Source: Clostridium jeddahitimonense
GTDB lineage: Bacteria > Bacillota > Clostridia > Clostridiales > Clostridiaceae
Direction of reading: 5' to 3'
Length of the DNA: 64,000 nt
Assembly: GCA_000753455.2 (NCBI GenBank)
Contig: LM994670.1
Span: 3,519,805 to 3,583,804 of the forward strand
Shown: positions 42,523-51,172 of the stretch, piece after piece
Numbering within the stretch: position 1 is the stretch's first letter
Layout: each line of letters opens with the position of its first letter
Translations under genes and position numbers: made by a program
Notes under the pieces: generated by a model
What the model was told of the DNA's origin: nothing
Database searches by the model: none
What the model saw: only the letters and a program-made list of their open reading frames with translations

Positions 42523-43944
42523 ATGAATTGTAATAATATACATAAGAAAAAATATAGTAAAAAGCTTATTAAAAATGTAGTTGTTTATTTATCTATATTT
42601 ATATTAATAATGTCATTTAGTTTTAAAGTAAACGCTAGCGTAAATAATGATTATGACTACTTATTTGTAAGTTTTTCAGAGCCTGGATTGCCGTTACCTA
42701 TTTTTAATCTTGAAGATTCTAATGGAAATATACATAAAGCTTATTGCGTAGACGAGCCTGTGCCTATATATAATAGTCATAGATATTCTAGAATTAACTT
42801 AGAAGATTCCACCTTTTTTTCAGTTGAAGCCGCTGAAAAAATCAGATCAATTGTTCAAAATTCATATCCATTTCAAAGCTTAGAATATATGCAAGAAAAA
42901 TTTAATATGCCAACTTTAACAAAATTAGATGCAATTACGGCTATTGAACTTGCTATTTGGAAATTCTCAAATAATAAAGAACTTATTCCTGGAATCCCCG
43001 ATGAGGCCACAGCATTATATTATAAATTAATTGATTTGCCAGCAATAAAAAGAAAAACTGAAGGTTCTAATATTACAATGAAGGATCCTAAAGTTATTTA
43101 TAATTATGAAACTAAGCAAAGTGACTTATATTTAGAATTTAAAGTAGATGAGAAGAATAGTAATAACTCTAATATTGAGCTTAATTATGATATTGAAGGT
43201 AAATATGATGATGTAATTGATTATGGTATTAATAATGAGGGATATAAATCCATCAAGCTTGCTAATATTGATGAAGGAGCTAATTATAACATTACAGTTT
43301 GGGGTATCCAGAATATTAGAATCAATGCATATTTGTATTATCCAGAGGGTGGAAGATATGCATCTCAAACATTAGTAGGTGCAGAATCATCTGAATTTAA
43401 TATATCAAATACCTTTAATATTGAAACTGCAAAATTAAAATCTATTACTATTTCTAAAACAGATATAGATAATGAAAAGATATTTCTTAAAGGAGCTGAA
43501 TTTACAATTTATGATTCTGAAGGACAAGTTATTAAAGTCCTTACCACAGGTGATGACGGAAAGATACTTACTAAATTACCGCCAGGAAAATATATAATTG
43601 AAGAGACTAAAGCACCAGATGGATATACTATTGATAACAAAAATTATCTGTTAGAAGTTAAAGATAATGATAATAATATAGAAATTAATTTTACTAATAA
43701 AAAAAATGAGATTGTAGATGATGGCGCAGATGACAATATAAATGATAGTACAAATAATGGTTCAAATGATAATATAGATAAAGATAATCCTGAAATAGAT
43801 AATTCAGAAAATGATACTGAGAACGAATCTAACTCAGGTGAAATACAGAGTAAATTGCCTGAAACTGGAGTTGAAAATTTTTCGGGAGCTATAGCTATAT
43901 TGTTATTAATAAGTGGATTTATATTAGTTAAAAAGAAAATATAG
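42523..43944 (+). CDS. LPXTG surface adhesin: degenerate thioester domain plus Cna-B domain
   Basis: 473 residues. Signal segment about 15-38; a thioester-domain-like region (about 45-180) with Cys75 in AYCVDEP and AIELAIWKF, where the thioester glutamine is expected. Here that residue is Glu142 (codon GAA), so the Cys-Gln thioester probably cannot form. A linker beta domain follows, then a Cna-B/SpaA-type domain (about 305-395) with ISKTD (Lys), IEETKAPDGY (Glu) and NFTNKK (Asn), which should make an isopeptide bond. An Asn/Asp-rich wall-spanning stretch, LPETG and a membrane anchor end the protein. It is monocistronic. An adhesin or pilus-tip-like role is likely. Confidence 0.82.
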   Translation: MNCNNIHKKKYSKKLIKNVVVYLSIFILIMSFSFKVNASVNNDYDYLFVSFSEPGLPLPIFNLEDSNGNIHKAYCVDEPVPIYNSHRYSRINLEDSTFFSVEAAEKIRSIVQNSYPFQSLEYMQEKFNMPTLTKLDAITAIELAIWKFSNNKELIPGIPDEATALYYKLIDLPAIKRKTEGSNITMKDPKVIYNYETKQSDLYLEFKVDEKNSNNSNIELNYDIEGKYDDVIDYGINNEGYKSIKLANIDEGANYNITVWGIQNIRINAYLYYPEGGRYASQTLVGAESSEFNISNTFNIETAKLKSITISKTDIDNEKIFLKGAEFTIYDSEGQVIKVLTTGDDGKILTKLPPGKYIIEETKAPDGYTIDNKNYLLEVKDNDNNIEINFTNKKNEIVDDGADDNINDSTNNGSNDNIDKDNPEIDNSENDTENESNSGEIQSKLPETGVENFSGAIAILLLISGFILVKKKI

Positions 43945-44017
43945 CATCTTCAGTGCTATAGCAATCCCATTCTCTTAACTACTCCACCAAACTTTTATTA
44001 ATTAATTTTAAACAAAA

Positions 44018-44057
44018 ATTACCCTAGAGGTTTATATATTTAAACCGCTAGGGTAAT
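44018..44057. terminator. Long hairpin after the surface protein gene
   Basis: ATTACCCTAG.GGTTTA and TAAAC.CTAGGGTAAT arms form a nearly perfect 17-bp stem, with T-rich sequence on the minus side. It can end both the plus-strand adhesin transcript and minus-strand reading from the lic region. Confidence 0.65.
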
Positions 44058-44064
44058 AAAACTG

Positions 44065-44175
44065 CTATCCTATTATAGTTTTTAAATACTCCATAAAGCT
44101 ATCTTTTAAATCTTCTTTTCTTAAAGCATATTCAACAGTAGCTTGTAAGAACCCTAGCTTGCACTCTGTGAAAGT
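44065..44175 (-). pseudogene. galU: 3' remnant of galU (UTP-glucose-1-phosphate uridylyltransferase)
   Basis: In frame with the TAG at 44065-44067 the minus strand encodes KLGFLQATVEYALRKEDL followed by KDSFMEYLKTIIG, the typical GalU C-terminus. A TGA stops the frame a few codons upstream and the remaining roughly 250 residues are missing. An inverted-repeat-rich patch (GTGAAA...TTTCAC, with AGACATAAATGTCT inside, 44167-44205) marks the break point. Upstream to 44335 nothing else is recognisable. Confidence 0.7.
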
Positions 44176-44335
44176 TCAACTAAAGACATAAATGTCTAAG
44201 TTTCACTTTTCTCCAACATCATATCTTCTACCTTCAAAATTATATACATAGCTTCTTCCTCAATTAGATTTAAAATTAATATACAATATTGATTTCTCTA
44301 CTTTTACTTACTTATATATTTAATTATATAACTAT

Positions 44336-45019
44336 CTATTTTTTTACTTTATTCTTCACAAATTCTAATTCCTCTAAATTATCTATTTCAAATATAGCTT
44401 CACTTCCAATTTTCCTTACATATATATTTAATCTACTTATATTGTTTTTAACTATATCATCCCAATACATATTTTTAAAATCACCTTTCTCAATAGTATT
44501 CTCTAGCTCTTTAACTATTAAGGGCGTATCTTTTTTGCTCCAGAATGAAACTCCTGACAATATATTTCCTTCGCCCGATTCAACTTTTATATCTTCAACT
44601 CTTAATTCTTCGTTAAAGTAAAGTTTCCATTCTTCTTTAAATCCTTCTTTGTATGCTGAAAAATATAATGATGTTTTTGGCTTTTCTAGTATAAAGTTTT
44701 CAACTATATACACATCTGCATCAATTACATATGCATCTTCTAAATATTCTCTAACTAAATACATAGTATAGATATTATTATATATATCATATTTATTGTT
44801 ATGAACAAGCTTTATTCCATATTTCTCTTTAAGATATTCAAATTTCTCTGATAAATATCCAGTTACAACTATTATTTCATCTATACCTTTTTCTTTTAAA
44901 AATTCAATTTGTCTTTCTAATAAAGGTGTATCATTTACCTTTATTAGAGACTTTGGTGTTTCTAAAGTTAACGGTCTTAATCTTGTTCCCATTCCTGCTG
45001 CTAATAATATTGCTCTCAT
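44336..45019 (-). CDS. licC: CTP:phosphocholine cytidylyltransferase
   Basis: 227 residues of the nucleotidyltransferase fold. MRAILLAAGMGTRLRPLTLETPKSLIKV holds the GxGTR loop and the catalytic Lys; VIDADVYI is the metal-binding Asp pair; MYWDDIVKNNI carries the second metal ligand. This is the LicC pattern. It makes CDP-choline from phosphocholine and CTP for use by LicD transferases. It sits last in the licA-licB-licC order, 18 bp after licB. Its loop is intact, in contrast to the degenerate loop of the fused domain at 45992-47833. Confidence 0.85.
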   Translation of the reverse strand: MRAILLAAGMGTRLRPLTLETPKSLIKVNDTPLLERQIEFLKEKGIDEIIVVTGYLSEKFEYLKEKYGIKLVHNNKYDIYNNIYTMYLVREYLEDAYVIDADVYIVENFILEKPKTSLYFSAYKEGFKEEWKLYFNEELRVEDIKVESGEGNILSGVSFWSKKDTPLIVKELENTIEKGDFKNMYWDDIVKNNISRLNIYVRKIGSEAIFEIDNLEELEFVKNKVKK

Positions 45020-45037
45020 TTATTAAAACTCCTATCT

Positions 45038-45988
45038 TTAATCTAAAGCATTCTTCTTAAAACTAAATACTTCTTTTATCTCATTTAAATCCCCTGCTGC
45101 CATTATTGATCCAATCATTATTAATATACAACAAATAATTGATTTTAAATCAACATTATTTCCTAATAGTATTACTCCAAAAATAATTGACCAAGCTGAA
45201 TAAGTTATATTTAAAGACATCGCCTTTGTCGCTCCTATTTTATGTATTCCTTTATAATAGAACACATATGAAGCCGTTCCTGCTAAGGCAGTTAACAATA
45301 TTATTGTAGTTGCAGTAGTTGGTATAACCCCTAATGTAAATTTTATGCCCTTAACTATAGGAATTATTAAAAATCCATAAGCTATTGCTGAAGTTAATTG
45401 CCTAATCTGTAAAGATTGTTCTGGTGAAACCTCATCATCTTTCATACCATATGCACATACAACAGCTTCTGATGCCCATCCAATTACACATAATAATGCA
45501 AAAGCAAAGCCTAACTCTAAGTTTATAACCTCTCCACCTGGTGCATATCCTAAAATAATAATTCCAAATATGCTTAGAAATAATCCTAAAATGGCTGTTG
45601 GTTTCATCTTTTCCTTTAATAATATATATGATAATAATGCTCCCATAGCAGGATAAAGTGATGAAATTATTGCAGTATACGCAGGGCCTATATATTTAAT
45701 TGAAAGTAGGTATCCTGTCATTCCAACAGGTCCACCTAATAGAGCTCCTAACATTATAAATCTTCCACTCTTAGTTTTGGCAGCAATAATAGTTTTCTTT
45801 AATTGTCCTTTTATAATCATATATATAGACATCCATATAGATGAAAATAAATCATGTAAAAAAGTACTCACAAATGGTGATAAAAATATTGCTTGTTCTG
45901 TAGAAAGAAACGGAGTCATAGAAAGTGCTATTCCAAGTAAAACTGTATCAAGACCCCATAATATACCCGATGTTAACCCATATATCAT
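45038..45988 (-). CDS. licB: Choline permease LicB (DMT/EamA superfamily)
   Basis: 316 residues with ten hydrophobic segments in two EamA repeats (for example GMTGYLLSIKYIGPAYTAIISSLYPAMGALLSYILL). The N-terminal MIYGLTSGILWGLDTVLLGIAL and placement between the choline kinase and licC genes identify LicB. It imports choline across the membrane for phosphorylation by LicA. Its start lies three bases after the end of the kinase gene, so translation is coupled. Confidence 0.85.
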   Translation of the reverse strand: MIYGLTSGILWGLDTVLLGIALSMTPFLSTEQAIFLSPFVSTFLHDLFSSIWMSIYMIIKGQLKKTIIAAKTKSGRFIMLGALLGGPVGMTGYLLSIKYIGPAYTAIISSLYPAMGALLSYILLKEKMKPTAILGLFLSIFGIIILGYAPGGEVINLELGFAFALLCVIGWASEAVVCAYGMKDDEVSPEQSLQIRQLTSAIAYGFLIIPIVKGIKFTLGVIPTTATTIILLTALAGTASYVFYYKGIHKIGATKAMSLNITYSAWSIIFGVILLGNNVDLKSIICCILIMIGSIMAAGDLNEIKEVFSFKKNALD

Positions 45989-45991
45989 AAT

Positions 45992-47833
45992 TTAAACCCT
46001 CGCTCCAAAAATAATCTCTAAATTTGATTTAGCCCTATTATATCTATCTATTCCATAAGTACCAAAATCATCACCTTTAGCTTCTTTAATGTTCGTCCAA
46101 GTGCTCCACAAGAAATCTTGATATACTTTATTTATTAATACCCTTTTCTTATACTTTTCTTCAACGTCACCTTCAAAATATAACTTTAAGAATAGCTCTT
46201 CTTCATCTTCTGAAAAATTATTCTCTAAGCAATGTGCAGCTAAATCCCACATAGGATCATTCATTCCACCATACTCCCAATCTATAAGATACATAGTATT
46301 ATCCCCACTTCTAATAAAGTTCTCTGCTACAGTATCATTATGACAAGGTGTTAATTTTACATCTAATTCCTTCATTATACTATCTAATTCCAACACTTTT
46401 TCTTTTACTTCATAATAATCATTAAAATTATTTGCATTACCTTTAATTAATAACTGCTCATACTTTTCAATTTTATTATAAATATCAAAATTATTATCCA
46501 TTCCTAATTTAGAATTATGTAACTTTCTAAGTATATCAGTTACCATAATCATAGAACTTTGTTTTTTAGCAGACTCTGGAGACAATGTCTCTGCATTTTC
46601 TACAAATCTAGATATTTTAATTCCTGTATCTTCATTAAAATAAATTAACTCTGCATCAACACCTATTTTATTTGCATAAACAGCATTTTTTATTTCATCT
46701 TTTCTACTTATCATTTCTTCTGTCCCATTACCAGGAACTCTTAATACAAAGTCTTGATTATTTGCCCTAACTTTATAATTTTTATTTGTCATTCCACCTA
46801 TTGGAGCTATTTCTTGTATATCATTTATTGAAATATCCATACACTCTGAAACAATTGATTCTAAATTTTGTAAATATATTGATTTTTCTTTAGTCTCTAT
46901 TTTTTTAAGTAATTTATTTGTTACATAGTAATAATGCTCTATATTATCTATCTCATGCCATAATAAATTATCTATTTTTACATAATTTAAAGAATACTGT
47001 CTAGATATATCTAACATCATATATTCATAATTCATATATGGGTTTTTATTTTGCTTATATGCTTCTAACATTTTTTTATAAAAATCATATGATATTTTAC
47101 TTACACCTATCATTTCCCCATCTATTCTATTAAGCTGTGCAATATCCTTTGATATCTTATATACCTTATTATCTTTAATCTCAACAAACGCCTCGTCACC
47201 AGAACCACTTTCAGATGTAACTAAGATACAATCTCTTGAATTATGCTTAAGCATTTCCTTTATTCCTAAATTCTCAATAATTATATCACTTTCAATAAGA
47301 ATAAAATCATCACATATATATTCTTTTGCTATAGCTAATGAACTCATAGTACCTGTCCATTTATAATTTGGATTTTCTATTATCGTAACTGTATTAGCTA
47401 GTTTTTCTTTAATCTCTTCTGATTTATATCCACTTACAACAATAATATTTTCTATACCATTGTATTTTAATAAATTAATTGTTCTTTCTATAATTAATTC
47501 TTCTTTAACTTTAAGCATAGCAATTGGTGTATTAAAATTACTATTCTTACCTGCTGCTAAAATAACTGCAGTAGATATTTCTTTATTTTTATTATTATGT
47601 AATTCTAATTGTACATTTTGATTAGTCTTTAATTCTTCTTCTAGCAAATCTAATCCCTTTACTGTAATATAATATTTGTGTTGTCTACCTTGTATCTCCT
47701 TAGATATTAGTTGATTAAATTCTAAATCTTCTATAGTTGAATTTACTTTACCTAATGAAATGTCACATTTTAAAGCTACTGACCGTTGACTAATTCCAGG
47801 ATTTTTATTTATCTCCCTTAATATATTAAACAT
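45992..47833 (-). CDS. licA: Fused HTH - nucleotidyltransferase-like - choline kinase (LicA)
   Basis: The ATG at 47833 (MFNILREINKNPGISQ, 613 aa) has GGAGG six bases upstream, so the longer frame from 47881 is rejected. Residues about 1-72 are a winged helix (SQRSVALKCDISLGKVNSTIEDLE). About 87-320 is a nucleotidyltransferase-like domain whose loop LAAGKNSNFNTPIAML lacks the GTR motif and the catalytic Lys. About 340-613 is the LicA choline kinase, with HNDTVAENFI (about 495) and LIDWEYGGMND (about 520). It phosphorylates choline. A palindrome over the start of transcription could be the binding site of its own HTH domain. Confidence 0.85.
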   Translation of the reverse strand: MFNILREINKNPGISQRSVALKCDISLGKVNSTIEDLEFNQLISKEIQGRQHKYYITVKGLDLLEEELKTNQNVQLELHNNKNKEISTAVILAAGKNSNFNTPIAMLKVKEELIIERTINLLKYNGIENIIVVSGYKSEEIKEKLANTVTIIENPNYKWTGTMSSLAIAKEYICDDFILIESDIIIENLGIKEMLKHNSRDCILVTSESGSGDEAFVEIKDNKVYKISKDIAQLNRIDGEMIGVSKISYDFYKKMLEAYKQNKNPYMNYEYMMLDISRQYSLNYVKIDNLLWHEIDNIEHYYYVTNKLLKKIETKEKSIYLQNLESIVSECMDISINDIQEIAPIGGMTNKNYKVRANNQDFVLRVPGNGTEEMISRKDEIKNAVYANKIGVDAELIYFNEDTGIKISRFVENAETLSPESAKKQSSMIMVTDILRKLHNSKLGMDNNFDIYNKIEKYEQLLIKGNANNFNDYYEVKEKVLELDSIMKELDVKLTPCHNDTVAENFIRSGDNTMYLIDWEYGGMNDPMWDLAAHCLENNFSEDEEELFLKLYFEGDVEEKYKKRVLINKVYQDFLWSTWTNIKEAKGDDFGTYGIDRYNRAKSNLEIIFGARV

Positions 47834-47842
47834 ACGCCACCT

Positions 47843-47869
47843 CCATATGTTCATTTTTTGAACATATGG
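47843..47869 (-). promoter_or_regulatory. Operator palindrome at the lic transcription start
   Basis: CCATATGTTCA and TGAACATATGG are perfect 11-bp arms around five bases. The site starts about two bases after the -10 and ends on the ribosome binding site of licA, so a bound protein would block both. The HTH domain of the LicA fusion is the natural candidate; as RNA the same sequence could also hide the Shine-Dalgarno. Confidence 0.7.
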
Positions 47870-47871
47870 AT

Positions 47872-47900
47872 ATTTTACCATTAATTATTTGTATATTCAA
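47872..47900 (-). promoter_or_regulatory. Promoter of the licA-licB-licC operon
   Basis: TTGAAT (47895-47900) and TAAAAT (47872-47877) are 17 bases apart on the minus strand, and a TGG before the -10 gives an extended -10. Confidence 0.65.
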
Positions 47901-48400
47901 GGATAATTAACATATTTTTCAACTTAATAATTATATTAATTGCTTAATTTATTGAGTATTTTCTATACTCTATTATTTTTATAAAATTATTTATATTTGT
48001 ATATATAGAAATAAGTATTAATAACATCATAATTTAACGAAAAAATAATGTCCATATTATATTTTTATAACTTTAAAATATATTTTAGATATATATTACC
48101 AATAACTTATCTAATTATAATATTTTATTAGGCCCTAAATATATACTTAAATAATAAATTATGTTGTTTAAATATATCTTCTCTAAACTTTTATTATCAA
48201 TTATATATATATAACTCTTTACTTTCATATACTATCCAACTGTATATATAATTATTATACTCTTCATAAGTTTGTACATATGCTTTTAAGGATATATTGA
48301 TATTATTGTAATAATTCTACTCAATCTTAATTCTAAGTCTTTTTAGTTAATTATAGCTTATGTATCTTTTCTATATTAAATCTCTATACACCTACTAGTT
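47901..48400. other. Very AT-rich intergenic region
   Basis: About 500 bases of extremely AT-rich DNA between the lic promoter and the capsule-operon terminator. I found no gene, RNA or convincing structure in it. The composition would suit a UP-element or nucleoid-protein-bound region. Confidence 0.5.
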
Positions 48401-48453
48401 AACATAAAAACTTAGGTATCTTTGCTAAAAAAAGATACCTAAGTTTTTATGTT
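48401..48453 (-). terminator. Strong terminator of the polysaccharide operon
   Basis: Two perfect 23-bp arms (48401-48423 and 48431-48453; core AACTTAGGTATCTTT) around a short loop. The A/T ends of the stem give T-runs on either strand. It marks the end of the transcription unit that runs down from about 63.2 kb. Confidence 0.85.
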
Positions 48454-48502
48454 AAATTGCTATTTTTTAAAATTCTGAAATTTTATAACTTCTTAATATA
48501 TA

Positions 48503-48889
48503 TTATTTCATTAAATCTTCTTTTATTTTTGTTGTAGAAATCCCTTCAGTTCTCGGCAAATATATTACATCACAGTATTCTTTTAAAAAGTCAAATTTAC
48601 CTACCCAGTCATCCCCCATGACAAATATATCAACACTATTCTGTCTTATATCATTAATTTTTTGCTCCCATGATTCTTCTACTATCACTTCATCAACAAA
48701 TTTAATGGATTTTAGCATTTCAACTCTATCCTCGATTGAATAATATGCTTTTTTCCCCTTAGATTCATTGAATTTATCACTTGATACAGCTACTATTAAA
48801 TAATCCCCTAGGGCTTTTGCTCTTTTCAATATATTTAAATGACCTATGTGCAATAAATCAAAAGTTCCATATGTTATAACTTTCTTCAT
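48503..48889 (-). CDS. tagD: Glycerol-3-phosphate cytidylyltransferase
   Basis: 128 residues, the usual TagD length. YGTFDLLHIGHLNILKRAK carries the HxGH motif, and YLPRTEGISTTKIK the ISTT(K/R) motif of the CTP-binding site. It forms CDP-glycerol from glycerol-3-phosphate and CTP. No TagB/TagF polymerase is nearby, so CDP-glycerol is probably used to decorate the polysaccharide, perhaps through one of the two LicD proteins. GGAGGATTAAT precedes the ATG; it is the last gene of the operon. Confidence 0.9.
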   Translation of the reverse strand: MKKVITYGTFDLLHIGHLNILKRAKALGDYLIVAVSSDKFNESKGKKAYYSIEDRVEMLKSIKFVDEVIVEESWEQKINDIRQNSVDIFVMGDDWVGKFDFLKEYCDVIYLPRTEGISTTKIKEDLMK

Positions 48890-48903
48890 ATTAATCCTCC
48901 AAA

Positions 48904-49764
48904 TTATCTATATAAATCTTTATTTAAATTCATGAATTCTTCTTCTGATAATCCTATTTTTAACGCCTCTAAATGTGGAGGTTTTTGTTGTGATTTTGGT
49001 GGTAATTTCATATACTCTCCATAATTAATCTTCAAATATTTATCATATCTATTGGGAACATTAAATTCTATACCTTCAAATTTATACTTATTTAAAGGAA
49101 AAATATCATCATATATTAAATTGGAAACCGAAAATGGTATTTCAATTCCATAATTAACACTTTTATTACTATTAATTTCGTTTTTTATTATTTTTTTTTC
49201 ATTACATAAATAACTAATAATTATGCTATCATCAATCCAAAATAACAATTTATAAATAACTTTAAATGTACCTATTATAAAATTTTTAAATAAATAATTT
49301 ATGTAGGGCTTTTTAAATTTTTCATACTTTTGCCAATACGTTATCAACAGATAGTTCTTAATAACCTTTCTAACTTTGTTGAAATCCTTATCACCATAAA
49401 AATCCATCGGAAAGATATCAACAAATATACCTGTATGACCTTTTTCCTTACCATTTATAATAAATTTACTATTACGATGCCTTATCTTACACCAAGGAAC
49501 CTGAGTTTCATTATCTGTTTTGTAATACTGTAAAAATAATTTATCACTTAGTTGTTCTTTTGCAATGCTAATAAATTTATTATAATCATCCCTCAACATT
49601 GCAATATCCAGATCATCATCCCATGGAATGAATCCATTATGTCTAATAGCTCCTAGTAATGTCCCCCCATCTAACCAATAACTTATATTATTATCCTTAC
49701 AAACTTTATCTATTTCTTGTAAGATTTCTAACATAATTAACTGAGCTTGTCTCAAATCACTCAT
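48904..49764 (-). CDS. licD: LicD family phosphotransferase (first copy)
   Basis: 286 residues. YWLDGGTLLGAIRHNGFIPWDDDLDIAML (about residues 29-57) is the LicD/fukutin signature with the DDDLD metal-binding motif. LicD proteins transfer phosphocholine (from CDP-choline) or related polyol phosphates to sugars of surface polymers. Placed directly before tagD, this copy is the better candidate for glycerol phosphate transfer, but specificity cannot be read from sequence. Its start lies immediately before the flippase stop, with GGAGGAAAGAGTAA as ribosome binding site. Confidence 0.83.
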   Translation of the reverse strand: MSDLRQAQLIMLEILQEIDKVCKDNNISYWLDGGTLLGAIRHNGFIPWDDDLDIAMLRDDYNKFISIAKEQLSDKLFLQYYKTDNETQVPWCKIRHRNSKFIINGKEKGHTGIFVDIFPMDFYGDKDFNKVRKVIKNYLLITYWQKYEKFKKPYINYLFKNFIIGTFKVIYKLLFWIDDSIIISYLCNEKKIIKNEINSNKSVNYGIEIPFSVSNLIYDDIFPLNKYKFEGIEFNVPNRYDKYLKINYGEYMKLPPKSQQKPPHLEALKIGLSEEEFMNLNKDLYR

Positions 49765-51171
49765 TTACTCTTTCCTCCTACCACTTCTTGCAAATATAAT
49801 TAAGTTAATAATTATATCTTTATATAGGTAGATAACTATAAATGTTCCTAAGATAATAGTTAAAATATTTATAAAAGTGCTACCATATATAAAAGATAGA
49901 CATGCAAAACTTAAGATAACCAATAGCATTATAATCTTTTTTATATCTAAATTTATTAAAATATATCTCCTCAATAAAACTATACGTATTACTATCATTA
50001 CTGTAAAAGCCATTAATAGTGATATATTAGCTGCATTAATACCTATTATATTTACTAACCAATTAACTAATATTACATTTATAATACTAGCTATCAATGT
50101 TGAAGTAAAAATAATATTAGTTTTCTTTTCTGCAGTAAATACACTTCCTAGGAAGCCACTAAATATACTAGCAATCGTTGATATAAGGTATAATGGTATA
50201 ATATTTAGAGCATATTCATATCTATTATCAATCATAAAAGGAAAAATCAATTTAATAATCGGCAGAAATATAATAGTCCCACTTAATAACGCTAATAAAT
50301 AATAGTTACAACCGTTACTATAAAGTTTATTTTTATCTTTACTACAACACTCTGAATATGTTGTTTCTTGCCATGCCATTCCAATACATGTTGTAACTAA
50401 AGTAAGTACTGCTGTAAATTTACCTGCAATTGCAAAATATCCATTTGCCTCCATACCAATATTGTTGTTAATTACGATTCTATTGTATCCAGTCAAAAAC
50501 CAATAACAAAACGAATTAACACTTAAAGGAATTGAGAAAATAATCATATCCTTTAATATTTTTTTGTCTATATATCTTATTTTTACATTAGATAATATCT
50601 TAATATTAACTTCTAAAATTACAATTTGTATACCCCATGCTATTATCATTGATATATACAAAGCTCTTACATCCATTTTAAAAATATATATTAATATCAC
50701 ATTAATAATTAAATTAAGTATACTTGATACTAATCCAGATATCATAAAAATAAAGTTTAAGTTAAATCCTCTTACAATATAAGTATATACATTACTAAGC
50801 ATATTAAAAATTCCGTAAATTAATATTAAATTAAAATGCCTAATATCAACAAACTCATTTATAATAGATAAGCTTAAGAAATATACGCAAATAGAAATTG
50901 AAAATATAAGTAATGAATTTGTTACAATGCTCCATTTATCATTTTTCTTTTTTTTCTCTAATGTAAACCTCATTATTGTAGTCCAAATTTCTATACATAT
51001 AATTGGCATTATCATACTTAAGTATGTTATCGTTAAATCATAATATCCATATTCCTCGGGAGATATATACTTTGTATATAATGGTAATAAAAAGAATGCA
51101 CTTATTTTAACCAAAACATTTCCTATAAAATATATCCCTGACTTTTTAATAAATTCTACAATCTTATTCAT
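49765..51171 (-). CDS. wzx: Wzx-type polysaccharide flippase
   Basis: 468 residues with about fourteen hydrophobic segments and the MATE-like MVF/MOP fold start SGIYFIGNVLVKISAFFLLPLYTKYISPEEYGYYDL, the standard opening of Wzx proteins. It moves the lipid-linked repeat unit to the outer face for polymerisation by Wzy (53090-54358). It follows the second LicD gene by one base. The tail ends with a basic ARSGRRKE. Typical length for the family. Confidence 0.88.
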   Translation of the reverse strand: MNKIVEFIKKSGIYFIGNVLVKISAFFLLPLYTKYISPEEYGYYDLTITYLSMIMPIICIEIWTTIMRFTLEKKKKNDKWSIVTNSLLIFSISICVYFLSLSIINEFVDIRHFNLILIYGIFNMLSNVYTYIVRGFNLNFIFMISGLVSSILNLIINVILIYIFKMDVRALYISMIIAWGIQIVILEVNIKILSNVKIRYIDKKILKDMIIFSIPLSVNSFCYWFLTGYNRIVINNNIGMEANGYFAIAGKFTAVLTLVTTCIGMAWQETTYSECCSKDKNKLYSNGCNYYLLALLSGTIIFLPIIKLIFPFMIDNRYEYALNIIPLYLISTIASIFSGFLGSVFTAEKKTNIIFTSTLIASIINVILVNWLVNIIGINAANISLLMAFTVMIVIRIVLLRRYILINLDIKKIIMLLVILSFACLSFIYGSTFINILTIILGTFIVIYLYKDIIINLIIFARSGRRKE

Positions 51172-51172
51172 C

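Noticed and set aside
44289..44621. Plus-strand hydrophobic frame of 110 codons
   Set aside because: Runs antisense to licC, which has all catalytic motifs; no ribosome binding site.
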